A stretch of 64,000 nt of DNA from Azotobacter beijerinckii (GCF_900110885.1 NZ_FOFJ01000008.1:62001-126000), one strand, 5' to 3'. Shown: positions 1 to 9,140, counted from the stretch's first letter. Made by a program: numbers and translations. Notes: generated from the sequence alone by a model not told the origin.

Positions 1-1
1 C

Positions 2-304
2 GAGGGCGGCCTGCTGGCCCTCGCGGAGGGCGACTGCGCCATGATCACCCTGAATCTCGACGACCAGCACGAGCTGCCGGTGGCCGACTACGCCACCGCC
101 CACGGCAAGGGCATCCTCGTCAAGAAGGCCCTGGCCAGCGGCCATGTCTGCCTGGCGCGCGGCATCGACCCGGTGCGTGCCAGCTTCGAGCTGCTGTTCC
201 ACCATCCGGGCGTCGGCAGCGCGATCATCGGAACCATCAACCCGCAGCATCTGTCGCATAATGTCTCGGCAGCTGCAGCCGTCATTCGCCAACAAAGACA
301 ATAA
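2..304 (+). CDS. Aldo/keto reductase family protein, C-terminal part (5' end outside window)
   Basis: The reading frame is already open at base 2 and ends at TAA 302-304, so only the last ~100 residues are seen. The visible part has the end of an aldo/keto reductase TIM barrel: a segment with GKGILVKKAL, followed by the typical late-barrel pattern in which a Gly-rich stretch (HHPGVGSAIIGTINPQHL) binds the NADP(H) phosphate and precedes a helix (LSHNVSAAAA). Family members reduce aldehydes or ketones with NADPH in the cytoplasm; the substrate cannot be inferred. The next gene starts 45 bases downstream on the same strand. Family confidence is good, specific function none. Confidence 0.75.
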   Translation, partial: EGGLLALAEGDCAMITLNLDDQHELPVADYATAHGKGILVKKALASGHVCLARGIDPVRASFELLFHHPGVGSAIIGTINPQHLSHNVSAAAAVIRQQRQ

Positions 305-349
305 ATAATGGGCCGCCCCCGCGGCCGGTCCAGGACTCAAGGAGCCGCC

Positions 350-1279
350 ATGTCGACCATCATTGCCAAGCGCAATCCGCGTGCCTTCAAGACCCTTCCC
401 CTGTTCGTGGAAGCCACTCCCGAAGGACTCAGCTACCAGTCTCTCGGCCAGCCGCTGAACTTCAGCCAGATGCTCGAACGGCGCCGCCCGGTCGAGGTCG
501 CCGACAGCCGGCGCTTCGCCCTGGAACTGGCCAACCTGGGCGTCTCGGTGCGCCTGACCCTGACCTGGCAGGGCCGCGACTACTGGCTGCTGGTGCGCCA
601 GCAGCGCCAGGACCGCGGCGACGTGGTGCTCAAGCCGATCTCCGGCTACGTGCCGTCCCACGAACTGAACCTGCCGCTGCTCACGGCGATCCAGGAGGTC
701 GCCGAGGAATGCCTGCTGCAGACCCCGCAGTGCTGGATGACCGGACGCTTCGGCGACACCTGGCTGCCGACCCCCTACGAGAACGTCCTGCACTACTGCG
801 ACAACACCTCCTTCCGCCTGAGCCCGCTGTCCGGCGCAGCCCGCCCGGTGTCCTGCGGCAACATGCCCCTGCTGGAGCGCCCGCGGGCCTACGTGCACCT
901 GCCCACCGCCTCGCTGCAGCTGGTCTACGACATGCGCCTGGAACTGCCCGGCAACCTGCGCCAGCTCAGCCTGCTGCACGCCGACGAATGCCTGGAGGAA
1001 GGTACCCTGATCGCCCGCATCGACCACGACAGCCCGGATCTCTACCTGCTGCCCTTCGACCAGAACCGGCGCCCGGCGGACGAGCTCTATACCCTGCAGC
1101 AGGGCTTCCTGCGCCCGGCCGACACCCGCGACCTGTGGCTGGCCGAAAGCTTCGCCCCGCAGGACGGCTGGGTGGTACGCGACGAACGGATCAGCTGGCG
1201 CGACTGGCAGGCCCTGTGGGATACCCCGGAGCAGGCTGCCGCCAAACCGGCTCCGCAGTGCAGCGGGGCGGCGGGCTGA
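350..1279 (+). CDS. Conserved hypothetical protein with a Nudix-like box
   Basis: The product is 309 aa. I start at ATG 350 because AAGGAG lies at 339-344; an in-frame ATG at 308 lacks a ribosome site. I do not recognise the family with certainty. Residues 99-123 resemble a Nudix box: Gly99, Glu105, then QEVAEEC at 115-121, where the classical pattern has REUxEExG. The Arg is replaced by Gln and the Gly by Cys, and the spacing is two residues too long, so hydrolase activity is doubtful. There is no signal peptide or membrane segment. Codon use matches the chromosome. It converges on hldE, with a perfect hairpin between them. Confidence 0.7.
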   Translation: MSTIIAKRNPRAFKTLPLFVEATPEGLSYQSLGQPLNFSQMLERRRPVEVADSRRFALELANLGVSVRLTLTWQGRDYWLLVRQQRQDRGDVVLKPISGYVPSHELNLPLLTAIQEVAEECLLQTPQCWMTGRFGDTWLPTPYENVLHYCDNTSFRLSPLSGAARPVSCGNMPLLERPRAYVHLPTASLQLVYDMRLELPGNLRQLSLLHADECLEEGTLIARIDHDSPDLYLLPFDQNRRPADELYTLQQGFLRPADTRDLWLAESFAPQDGWVVRDERISWRDWQALWDTPEQAAAKPAPQCSGAAG

Positions 1280-1286
1280 GAGCAGA

Positions 1287-1310
1287 GGCGGTCTCGGACA
1301 CGAGACCGCC
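1287..1310. terminator. Perfect hairpin between convergent genes
   Basis: GGCGGTCTCG (1287-1296) and CGAGACCGCC (1301-1310) are perfect complements around a GACA loop. It lies 7 bases after the stop of the gene at 350-1279 and 82 bases beyond the hldE stop. There is no T-run on either side, so it may be a weak or Rho-assisted bidirectional terminator. Confidence 0.4.
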
Positions 1311-1391
1311 GAAACGTTGCCGTCGGCGCATCGGCCACCCTGCGCGATGGCCTACCCCGGCAGCTCCCCGATCCCGATCCGCTACCCGCCG

Positions 1392-2813
1392 CTATTTCCG
1401 GCGGATCTTCTCGACGATGGCCGTGGTGGAGCTGTTCTCCACCAACCCCAGCACCCTCACCTCGCCGCCATGGGCACGGACGAAGTCGGCGCCGACCACC
1501 TGATCGACACCGTAGTCGCCGCCCTTAACCAATACGTCCGGCCGGATCTGCTCGAGCAGCCGCTCGGGGGTGTCCTCGGCGAAACTCACCACCCAGTCCA
1601 CCGCGCCGAGCCCGGCGAGCACCGCCATGCGCCGGTCCACCGCATTGATCGGCCGGCCCGGCCCCTTCAGGCGGGTAACCGAGGCATCGTCGTTGACCGC
1701 CACGATCAGCCGGTCGCCCTGGGCGCGGGCCTGCTCCAGGTAAGTCACGTGGCCGGCATGGAGAATGTCGAAGCAGCCGTTGGTGAAGACGATCCTCTCG
1801 CCGTGGGCGCGGGCGTCCTCGATGGCCAGCAGCAGCTGCTCGAGGCCCAGCACGCCGCGCTCCGAGCCCTGCTCGCGCTGCACCGCGCGGCGCAGTTCGG
1901 GAGCGCTGATCGCCGCGGTGCCGAGCTTGCCGACCACGATACCGGCCGCCAGGTTGGCCAGCGCCACCGCCTGCGGCAGCTCCTCGCCGGCGGCCAGTGC
2001 CGCGGCCAGAGTGGAGATCACGGTGTCGCCGGCGCCGGTGACGTCGAATACCTCGCGGGCCCGCGCCGGTAGGTGCAACGCCGGATGGCCGGGGCGCAGC
2101 AGGGTCATGCCGTGCTCGCCGCGGGTCACCAGCAGCGCGCCGAGTTCGAGTTCGGCCATCAGCCGGGCGCCCCGCGCCACCAGCTCGGCCTCGTCGGCGC
2201 AGCGGCCGACGATGCTCTCGAATTCGGCCAGGTTCGGGGTGATCGCACTGGCGCCGCGGTAGATGGTGAAGTCCTTGCCCTTGGGATCGGCCAGCACCGG
2301 GATGCCCCGGTCGCGCGCCGCCCGGATCAGCACCTGGTGGTTCTTGAGCGCGCCCTTGCCGTAGTCGGAGAGCACCAGCACCCGGACCCCGTCGAGCAGG
2401 CCCTCGACCTCCGCGGCCAGGGCCGCGGCATCGGTGGCGAAGGGCTGCTCGAAATCCATCCGCAAGAGCTGCTGATGGCGGCTCAAGACCCTGAGCTTGA
2501 CGATGGTCGGCTGGCTGGCGATGCGCTGGAAATGCACGTCCACGCCGGCCGACGCCAGGCTCTGGGCCAGGCTGTCGGCCGCCTCGTCGGCACCGGTCAC
2601 CCCGACCAGGGTGGCCGAGCCGCCCAGCGCGGCGATGTTCAGCGCGACGTTGGCCGCGCCGCCCGGACGATCCTCCATCTGTTCGACCTTGACCACCGGC
2701 ACCGGCGCCTCCGGGGAGATCCGCGTGGTGCAGCCATGCCAGTAGCGGTCGAGCATGACATCGCCGACCACCAGCACGGGGGAGCGATCGAAACGGGGCA
2801 TGGACAGCTTCAT
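1392..2813 (-). CDS. hldE: Bifunctional heptose-7-phosphate kinase / heptose-1-phosphate adenylyltransferase
   Basis: HldE makes ADP-heptose for the inner LPS core: it phosphorylates D-glycero-beta-D-manno-heptose 7-phosphate and then adenylylates heptose 1-phosphate. The 473-aa length is typical. The N-terminal PfkB/ribokinase domain shows VVGDVMLDRYW near the start and the anion-hole motif DVTGAGDTV near residue 270. The C-terminal nucleotidyltransferase domain begins at IVFTNGCFDILHAGH, whose HAGH is the HxGH signature. I start at ATG 2813, in front of the conserved domain and behind a GGAG; the frame remains open to 2900 without better support. It is the last gene of a run msbA, mig-14, dnpA-like, hldE. 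Confidence 0.96.
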   Translation of the reverse strand: MKLSMPRFDRSPVLVVGDVMLDRYWHGCTTRISPEAPVPVVKVEQMEDRPGGAANVALNIAALGGSATLVGVTGADEAADSLAQSLASAGVDVHFQRIASQPTIVKLRVLSRHQQLLRMDFEQPFATDAAALAAEVEGLLDGVRVLVLSDYGKGALKNHQVLIRAARDRGIPVLADPKGKDFTIYRGASAITPNLAEFESIVGRCADEAELVARGARLMAELELGALLVTRGEHGMTLLRPGHPALHLPARAREVFDVTGAGDTVISTLAAALAAGEELPQAVALANLAAGIVVGKLGTAAISAPELRRAVQREQGSERGVLGLEQLLLAIEDARAHGERIVFTNGCFDILHAGHVTYLEQARAQGDRLIVAVNDDASVTRLKGPGRPINAVDRRMAVLAGLGAVDWVVSFAEDTPERLLEQIRPDVLVKGGDYGVDQVVGADFVRAHGGEVRVLGLVENSSTTAIVEKIRRK

Positions 2814-2913
2814 GGGGTCTCCACGGGCGAGTGAAAATCGGCGGCGATCATAGCATGGAGGGGAATATAGCCAGCCTGAGCGGGGCCGTGCCAGGCGCAT
2901 CCCGCCCCGGCCG

Positions 2914-4308
2914 CTACAGGCGCCGCACCCAGAACAGCTCGTGCCGCCGTACCGCCTTGCGGAAGAACTCGTCGTCCCCGGTAGCCGGCCAGCGGCGCCC
3001 GGCGAGGGCCTGCTGGATCAGCCGGCGCAGGCGCTTCTTCAGCGGCAGCGGCGCCTGCAGATCGTGCTGCATAGCCAGCGCCATCGCCTTGTCCAGACGG
3101 GTCCCGGCGTCCAGGGTCGGGCTCCACAGGCCGTCGGCCGGCAGCGGCTCGATGGCCGGCGGCAGGGCGATGCCCTCCCCGGCCGGGCCCATCGGCCAGC
3201 GGTCGTTGTCGTGCAGGTGGTTGGCGTAGAGCAGCAGGGCTTCGGGACGCCAGGCGCTGCCGGCAAGCGCCTCGGACAGGGCGCGGGTGGCGGCCACATG
3301 GTCGGCATGTGGGTCCAGCTCGGGATGCGGCACCACCACCACCTCGGGACGGACATGCTCGAGCAGCGCGCGCAGGTCGGCGACCAGGTTGTGCCAGGTG
3401 GGCGCCCCGTCGGCATCGCCGGGCAGCGCCAGCGGATTGAGCCGGCGCACACTGCGGATGTCGGTCTCGCCGGACTCCCGCGAGCCGAACGGCCGCTGCG
3501 GCTCGCCGGCCATCGCCGGCAGCTGCAGGCAGTAGTAGCCGAGCTGCACACAGCGATTCTGCGGCACGCCGCCCCACAGCGGCACCGCCAGGCTGTCCCA
3601 GCTGCGCAGACGCCCCTTGAGGCGCGCCGCGGCGGCCGGATCGAGGCCGAGGCGCCGGTAGTGCCCGGCCTCGATCTCGCCCTGGGTCAGGGTGACGATG
3701 GCGACGTCCCGCGCCCGGCTGTAGAGCCCGAAGGCCGCCAGTTCGGCATCGTCGGCATGGGGGGCGACGACCAGCAGGCGCCGCTCGGCATAGTCCGGGT
3801 TGGCCAGCGCATGCAGGGTGGCCGTGCCGGCCAGGGTGCAGAAGCGTCCGCGAAGGCGCAGGCGCCCGGTGCGCAGCGCCTCCTGCTGACCGGAGAGGTT
3901 CAGGTAGCGCCGCCCGTCCACGCCGCGCTCGAAATCCTGGCGGTCGTCGCCGATCCACACCTGCGGATCGAGCAGCCGTCCCAGCCAGCCGGCAGTGACG
4001 CGCAGCTCGAGGATCAGGGTTTCGGCCGCGCCGATCTCGCCCTCCACCCGCAGCCGGCCCTCTTCCAGGCGCGCCGGCAGGGCCAGGGCATCCGCCGGGA
4101 AGGCGTAGCGGTAATCGTCCTGCGGGCGGTAGAACAGATGGTCGGCGAACCAGGCCTCGTGGGCGACCCAGCCCAGCAGCAGCGCCAGCGGCACCAGCCA
4201 CCCGGCGACCAGCAGGCCGAGCAGGAGCAGCGCCGCCAGGGCGACCAGCAGGAAGAGGCGCTTGTGCCGGCGATGGCGTTTCAGCAACTGCTGCTTGCGG
4301 GCGGTCAT
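2914..4308 (-). CDS. dnpA: PIG-L family de-N-acetylase, DnpA-like
   Basis: The 464-aa product starts with a basic tail and one or two membrane helices (residues ~18-48). A catalytic PIG-L domain follows. The zinc-binding signature is PHADDAEL at residues 183-190, and a later HPELDPHADH supplies further metal and catalytic residues. PIG-L enzymes remove acetyl groups from N-acetylglucosamine-type sugars. In P. aeruginosa the homologue between ssg and mig-14 (PA5002, DnpA) is linked to LPS and antibiotic persistence; I assign the symbol from motif and neighbourhood. It begins 4 bases after the mig-14 stop, so the two are probably co-transcribed. The true substrate here is inferred only. Confidence 0.8.
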   Translation of the reverse strand: MTARKQQLLKRHRRHKRLFLLVALAALLLLGLLVAGWLVPLALLLGWVAHEAWFADHLFYRPQDDYRYAFPADALALPARLEEGRLRVEGEIGAAETLILELRVTAGWLGRLLDPQVWIGDDRQDFERGVDGRRYLNLSGQQEALRTGRLRLRGRFCTLAGTATLHALANPDYAERRLLVVAPHADDAELAAFGLYSRARDVAIVTLTQGEIEAGHYRRLGLDPAAAARLKGRLRSWDSLAVPLWGGVPQNRCVQLGYYCLQLPAMAGEPQRPFGSRESGETDIRSVRRLNPLALPGDADGAPTWHNLVADLRALLEHVRPEVVVVPHPELDPHADHVAATRALSEALAGSAWRPEALLLYANHLHDNDRWPMGPAGEGIALPPAIEPLPADGLWSPTLDAGTRLDKAMALAMQHDLQAPLPLKKRLRRLIQQALAGRRWPATGDDEFFRKAVRRHELFWVRRL

Positions 4309-4312
4309 GGCG

Positions 4313-5209
4313 TCAGACCTGATAGACCGGCACCCGGTGGCACCAGAGATCCTTGTATTCGCGGTCGGCGCGGCCGAAGGAATAGCGCAGCTGCTTGTCC
4401 TTGGCCCGCGCCTCGGCCCAGGCGTCCTGGGTATTGACGAAGGTGAGCACGCTGCCGGGGGCCAGCTTGTCGCAGTCGGGGTCGAAACCGCCGTTGATGT
4501 ACTCGTAGGAGACCCACCGGGGCGACTCGACCCGGTAGAGGATCTGGATCGCGATGGGCCGCTCGCCGAGAAACACCACCGAGCCGGCCATGAACGCCTC
4601 GAGCAGTGCGAAGACCTCGGCGAGCCGCGCCTTGCCCGGCACCTCGAACTGCCAGCGGCGCTCGAACAGTTCCGCGTAGATCGCGGCGCGCTCGACCGGC
4701 GTCAGCGCGCCGATCAGCTGCAGCCGGCCGCCGGCCTCCTGCAGCAGGCGCAGGTCGCGGCGCAGGTTGTAGCGGTAGCGGCCCTTGTAGTTCTCCGGCG
4801 GGCGGGCCATGGCCAGTTGATCGGGCTGCTCGCGCAGCGCCGCGATGCGCCCGTGGTTCAGCTCGGAGACATAGCTCATCCGCTGGCGCACCGGCACGCA
4901 GGCGTTCTCGGCGATCGGCAGGATCACCTCGGCGTTGCCCAGGTCGAACAGCCGGCGCTTGCCGGACTGCTTCAGCACCTCCTTCGAGAGCGCCAGATGG
5001 CGCCCCCAGCAGGGCACGGCGGCCAGCAGCTCGCCGCCCCGCTCCCAGCCCAGGTAGCGGACGGGCATTTCCGCCAGCGCGGAGAGCCGTTCGACGAAGT
5101 GGGGATGGGTCGCCACGCTGCCGCCATGGCGGCTCCAGGCCTCGGCATAGGCCGTCCGGTCGATGACGCGCCAACCGCGCTCGCGCCAGCCACGCAACCA
5201 CTGCAGCAT
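4313..5209 (-). CDS. mig-14: Mig-14 family protein (antimicrobial-peptide resistance)
   Basis: The 298-aa protein matches the Mig-14 family in length and pattern, including RYRYNLRRDLRLL near residue 148 and a C-terminal block with SYEYINGGFDPDCDKLAPGS. The fold resembles GNAT/FemABX acyltransferases. In Salmonella and Pseudomonas, Mig-14 supports resistance to polymyxin and cathelicidins and associates with the inner membrane, but its chemistry is not settled. Its ATG shares one base with the msbA stop (TGATG at 5209), which means translational coupling. In P. aeruginosa mig-14 lies further into the core cluster; here it sits directly behind msbA. Confidence 0.85.
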   Translation of the reverse strand: MLQWLRGWRERGWRVIDRTAYAEAWSRHGGSVATHPHFVERLSALAEMPVRYLGWERGGELLAAVPCWGRHLALSKEVLKQSGKRRLFDLGNAEVILPIAENACVPVRQRMSYVSELNHGRIAALREQPDQLAMARPPENYKGRYRYNLRRDLRLLQEAGGRLQLIGALTPVERAAIYAELFERRWQFEVPGKARLAEVFALLEAFMAGSVVFLGERPIAIQILYRVESPRWVSYEYINGGFDPDCDKLAPGSVLTFVNTQDAWAEARAKDKQLRYSFGRADREYKDLWCHRVPVYQV

Positions 5210-6999
5210 CAGGCGTCCCCTGTCACAGAAAGCATTTCATCGGTTTCCTTGAACTGTTTGGCATGCAGGCGCGCGTAGTAGCCGCCGAGCGCGAGCAGCT
5301 CGGCATGGGTGCCGCGCTCGACGATGCGTCCCTCGTCCATCACCAGGATCAGGTCGGCCCTCTCGATGGTCGACAGCCGATGGGCGATGACCAGCGTGGT
5401 GCGGCCTTGCATGACGCGGTCCAGGGCAGCCTGGATATGCCGCTCGGACTCGGTGTCGAGCGCCGAGGTGGCCTCGTCGAGGATCAGCAGCGGCGCGTCC
5501 TTGAGCAGTGCCCGGGCGATCGCCAGGCGCTGGCGCTGGCCGCCGGAGAGGGTCGCGCCGTTCTCGCCCACCTCGGTGTCGAAGCCCTGCGGCAGCTTGT
5601 CGACGAACTCCCGGGCGTAGGCGGCTTCGGCGGCCTGCTCGATGGCCTCGCGCGGCGCCCCGGCCAGATCGCCATAGGCGATGTTGCTGGCCACGCTGTC
5701 GTTGAACAGGGTCACCTGCTGGGTCACCAGGGCGATGTGCCGGCGCAGGTTGCGCAGGCTGTACGCCTCGATCGCGACGCCGTCGAGCAGGATCTGCCCG
5801 TCGCTGTGCGAATAGAAGCGCGGAATCAGGTTGGCCAGGGTCGACTTGCCGCTGCCCGAGCGCCCGACCAGGGCGACCATCTGCCCGGGCTCGATGGCAA
5901 AATCGATGTCGTCGAGCACCGGCCGGTTGCTGCCGGGATAGCGGAAGCTCAGGTGGCGCACCTCGAGACGGCCGCCGATCCGCTCGCGCTCGATGCCGCC
6001 CCGGTCGATTTCCTGCTCCTCGTCGAGCTGGGCGAAGATGCTGTCGGCCGCCGCCAGGCCCTTCTGGATGGTGGCGCTGACCTCGGACAGCTGGCGGATC
6101 GGCTTGGGCAGCATGCCGGCCGCGGTGATGTAGGCGATCAGGTCGCCCGCCGAGGCGTCGCCGCGCAGGTAGAGCACCATGTACATCAGCACGGCCATGC
6201 CGCTGTAGACGACCAGTTGCAGCAGCGGCGTGTAGACCGCCTGGGTGCGGGTCATGCGCAGGCTGCGGTTCATGTTCAGCGCGCTGGCCTTGTGAAAGCG
6301 CCTCCGCTCGTAGGCCTCGCCGCCGAAGCTGCGCACCACCCGATAGCCCTGGATGGTTTCCGAGGCGACATGGGTGACGTCGCCCATCGCGTCCTGGATC
6401 TTCCGGCTCTGCTTTCGAAAGCGCTTGCTGGCCGCGGTCACCATCAGCGCGATGATCGGCAGCAGTACCAGCAGCAGCAGGGTCAGCCGCCAGTTGCTGA
6501 TGAGCAGGTAGACGAACAGAAAGGCGACGGTGAGCCCCTCGCGGATCACCACCTTGATCGCGTCGGTCGCCGCCCCCGTCACCATGGTCACGTTGTAGGT
6601 GATCCGGGAGATCAGGTGGCCCGAGTTGTGGGTATCGAAATAGCGGTTGGGCAGGGCCAGCAGGTTGTCGAACAGGGCGCAGCGCAGGTCGTGCACCACG
6701 CCCCGGGCGACCCTCGCCAGGTAGTAGTTGCCGAGAAACGAGCCTATGCCCTGGTAGAAGGCAATGAGTACAATCAGCAGCGGCACGCCATAGAGCAGCG
6801 GCACGCCCAGCAGCGCGGCGTTGCCCGGCCCTTCCAGGCCGTCCAGGAAGTACTTGAGCATTTCCGCCAGCATCGGCTGGCTCGAGGCGAACAGCAGGAA
6901 CCCGGCGATGCTGAAGGCGAAAGCCCTCGTATAAGGCAGGACGTACCTCAGCAACCGCAGATAGACTTTCAGGCTGGGTTGCTGGACAGGGTTGGCCAT
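5209..6999 (-). CDS. msbA: Lipid A-core flippase, ABC transporter MsbA
   Basis: MsbA flips lipid A-core across the inner membrane using ATP. The 596-aa product is a half-transporter: six membrane helices in the first ~320 residues, then an ATPase domain with Walker A GRSGSGKST, signature LSGGQRQRLAIARALL, Walker B LLILDEATSALD and the H-loop AHRLS. Conserved MsbA segments such as HNSGHLISRITYNVTMVTG are present. I chose ATG 6999 (MANPVQQ); an ATG at 7017 is also in frame and neither has a strong ribosome site. It is divergent from the kinase-like gene at 7033, so both promoters must lie in or near the 33-base gap. Confidence 0.96.
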   Translation of the reverse strand: MANPVQQPSLKVYLRLLRYVLPYTRAFAFSIAGFLLFASSQPMLAEMLKYFLDGLEGPGNAALLGVPLLYGVPLLIVLIAFYQGIGSFLGNYYLARVARGVVHDLRCALFDNLLALPNRYFDTHNSGHLISRITYNVTMVTGAATDAIKVVIREGLTVAFLFVYLLISNWRLTLLLLVLLPIIALMVTAASKRFRKQSRKIQDAMGDVTHVASETIQGYRVVRSFGGEAYERRRFHKASALNMNRSLRMTRTQAVYTPLLQLVVYSGMAVLMYMVLYLRGDASAGDLIAYITAAGMLPKPIRQLSEVSATIQKGLAAADSIFAQLDEEQEIDRGGIERERIGGRLEVRHLSFRYPGSNRPVLDDIDFAIEPGQMVALVGRSGSGKSTLANLIPRFYSHSDGQILLDGVAIEAYSLRNLRRHIALVTQQVTLFNDSVASNIAYGDLAGAPREAIEQAAEAAYAREFVDKLPQGFDTEVGENGATLSGGQRQRLAIARALLKDAPLLILDEATSALDTESERHIQAALDRVMQGRTTLVIAHRLSTIERADLILVMDEGRIVERGTHAELLALGGYYARLHAKQFKETDEMLSVTGDA

Positions 7000-7032
7000 A
7001 CGGCGGGCCTCGAACATCGATTGAGGAACAGG

Positions 7033-7662
7033 ATGCGGATTGTATCAGCGCAGGAGCTGGAAAAATGGCTGGGCAACGGCCAGGTCCTGGAAAAGGACGG
7101 ACGCGGCCCCAAGGTCGTGGCCCTGGACGACGGCCGCTTTCTGAAAATCTTCCATACCCGCCGCCATCCCCTGCTCGCCCGCCTGCAACCCGCCGCCCAG
7201 CGCTTCTCCCGCAATGCCGGGCAGCTCGGGCAGCGCGGCATCCGCACGCCCCAAATCGTCGAGACCTTCTGGCTGGACCGCGCGGCGGGCCTGAGCGCCT
7301 GCCTCTACCACCCGCTGCCGGGCATCTCGGTGGAACAGCTGTACCGCCAGGCGCCGCAGCAGATCGCCGACCTGCTGCCGGCCCTGGCGGAGTTCATCCG
7401 CCACCTGCACGAACGGGGGATCTACTTCCGCTCTCTGCATCTGGGCAACATCATCCGGATGCCCGACGGCCAGTTCGGCCTGATCGACATCCTCGATCTG
7501 CGCTGCCGGCAGGGCGCACTCAGCGCCTGGCTGGTGCGGCGCAACCTCTGCCATCTACGCCACTACCTGGAGCGGCGCCAATTGACGGACTTCCCCCTCG
7601 ACACGCTGTGCGAGCTCTATCGCCGGCCGGTCTGCGCCTCCGCACCCGGCAAGGCGAAATAG
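7033..7662 (+). CDS. Degenerate LPS-core kinase-like protein
   Basis: The product is 209 aa and starts at ATG 7033 behind GAGGA (7023-7027). It lies between msbA and waaL, the position of the uncharacterised PA4998 in P. aeruginosa. It has the outline of a WaaP/BUD32-type kinase: K38 in RFLKIF fits the beta-3 lysine, then a catalytic-loop-like YFRSLHLGNI (131-140) and LIDI (150-153) for the metal-binding Asp. In the catalytic loop the usual HxD is F-R-S, so Ser134 replaces the catalytic Asp, while Asn139 and Asp152 remain. It may be a pseudokinase or a divergent phosphotransferase acting on the core. The gene is intact, with normal codon use. It converges on waaL with a 30-base gap. Confidence 0.75.
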   Translation: MRIVSAQELEKWLGNGQVLEKDGRGPKVVALDDGRFLKIFHTRRHPLLARLQPAAQRFSRNAGQLGQRGIRTPQIVETFWLDRAAGLSACLYHPLPGISVEQLYRQAPQQIADLLPALAEFIRHLHERGIYFRSLHLGNIIRMPDGQFGLIDILDLRCRQGALSAWLVRRNLCHLRHYLERRQLTDFPLDTLCELYRRPVCASAPGKAK

Positions 7663-7692
7663 CGCCCGGGCGCCGCCCGACCCTGGCGGGGT

Positions 7693-8931
7693 TCAGGCCG
7701 CCCCGCTCGCGGAAGGCGGGCGCTGCACGCCCAGCAGGATGCCGACCGGGAACCAGAACACCACCCAGTAGGGGCTGGGGCGATGGAAGATGGCATAAAT
7801 GTCCGAAACCATCGCCACCAGGGCGAACGCCAGCAACGCCAGCCCCAGCCGCGCCAAGGGTTCCGCCCGGCAGGTCCAGCCTTTCCACAAAAGGCTCGCC
7901 AGCAGTGCGACCAGCAGCAGAATGCCCGGCAGGCCGTACTCGAACCAGAACTGCAGGTAGAGGCTGTGGGCGTGCTTGACGCTCCACTGGGCGGGCGGCG
8001 GGAAAACGAACTCGAAATCCGCTCCGGCGCCGGCTCCCCACAGCCAGAACGTGGGCAGGCGCTCGCCCCAGTTCGCCCAGATCAGCTCGCGGTGGCTCAA
8101 TCCCACCTGGCGCTCGTACTGGATTTCCGGCCAGAAGATCAGCAGCGCGGCCAGCAGCAGCAGGGTGCCGCTGCCCAGCAGGGTCTTCGCCTTGAGATTG
8201 GGAAACAGCAGGAGCATCACGACCACGCCCGCCGCCGTGGCAAACCAAGCCCCGCGGGAGAAGGTGAGCAGGATGTAGGCGAGCAGCCCCAGCATGCCCA
8301 GGACCAGCAGAGCGGCCTGCCAGGCGCGGACCGGAAGAGCGACCAGCAGTCCGGTCGCCAGCACCGCGAAAACCCCGTAGTACAGGCCGGCGACGATGGG
8401 ATGGTCCAGATCCGCCAGACCGTTCCAGCCCAGCTCGCTCAAGCGTCCGGTCAAACGCAGCGCCTGATAGTCCAGCGGCTTGTCCAGCACGCCGAACTGG
8501 TAATACAGCGTCAGCCAGGCAAAGACCGCCGCCACGGTCACGGCGGCGACCAACAGTCCGGCGAAGACCCGCGGCTGCCTGACCAGGCTGGCCACGGCGA
8601 ACACGTACAGGAGAACCAGGAGGACGATCTTGGACCAGTGGGAAGGCCCGCTGCTGGAGCCCGGGTTCAACCAGCCGCAGAGCAGGACCCAGGCGCACAG
8701 CCCGAGCAGGATGCCTCCCGACGGCTGGCGCCAGGTTGCCGCGGACAGGCGCCGGAACAGCAACAGCAGGAGCGCGGGAACGAACAGCGACAGATAGGTC
8801 TGGGTGGCATAGCGGCTGCCGTCGTTGTTGAACAGCAGGCCGGTCAATTGCACGACCAGGCCAGTCCCCAGCACATACGGCCAGGCATTGGAAAACCGCG
8901 ACAGCGGGGCCAAGCGTTGAGTAGAAATCAC
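7693..8931 (-). CDS. waaL: O-antigen ligase WaaL
   Basis: WaaL transfers undecaprenyl-linked O polysaccharide to lipid A-core on the periplasmic face. The 412-aa product has about ten to twelve hydrophobic helices, the conserved FSRGAW (224-229), and a large periplasmic loop ending in KHAHSLY (319-325), whose His is the family's essential residue. I start at GTG 8931 because AAGGGAG (8943-8937 on the minus strand) lies five bases before it; an upstream in-frame ATG at 9033 adds 34 residues without a site. Position between msbA and core transferases agrees. Ligase, polymerase and exporter families look alike, but context favours WaaL. Confidence 0.85.
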   Translation of the reverse strand: MISTQRLAPLSRFSNAWPYVLGTGLVVQLTGLLFNNDGSRYATQTYLSLFVPALLLLLFRRLSAATWRQPSGGILLGLCAWVLLCGWLNPGSSSGPSHWSKIVLLVLLYVFAVASLVRQPRVFAGLLVAAVTVAAVFAWLTLYYQFGVLDKPLDYQALRLTGRLSELGWNGLADLDHPIVAGLYYGVFAVLATGLLVALPVRAWQAALLVLGMLGLLAYILLTFSRGAWFATAAGVVVMLLLFPNLKAKTLLGSGTLLLLAALLIFWPEIQYERQVGLSHRELIWANWGERLPTFWLWGAGAGADFEFVFPPPAQWSVKHAHSLYLQFWFEYGLPGILLLVALLASLLWKGWTCRAEPLARLGLALLAFALVAMVSDIYAIFHRPSPYWVVFWFPVGILLGVQRPPSASGAA

Positions 8932-9140
8932 GGCGACTCCCTTCGAAATCTTTTTCCTGCGCAGAGCGCACCCGAATCGCGATGCCTCGATGGCCTGCAC
9001 AACCGCACGGCCCAACCGCGGCATTCGACTCACGGGAGAGCCGCCTCAGGGCGGGCGCGTATGATGCTACAAGGCCATCATCCTGTCATAACGGCAACCG
9101 CGGACTCTCGGGGCAATGGCTCGACGGCCCCCGGACAACG

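Noticed and set aside
5263..7032. Long open frame antisense to msbA that joins the kinase-like gene at 7033
   Set aside because: It mirrors msbA codons in GC-rich DNA; the real gene starts at ATG 7033 with its own ribosome site.
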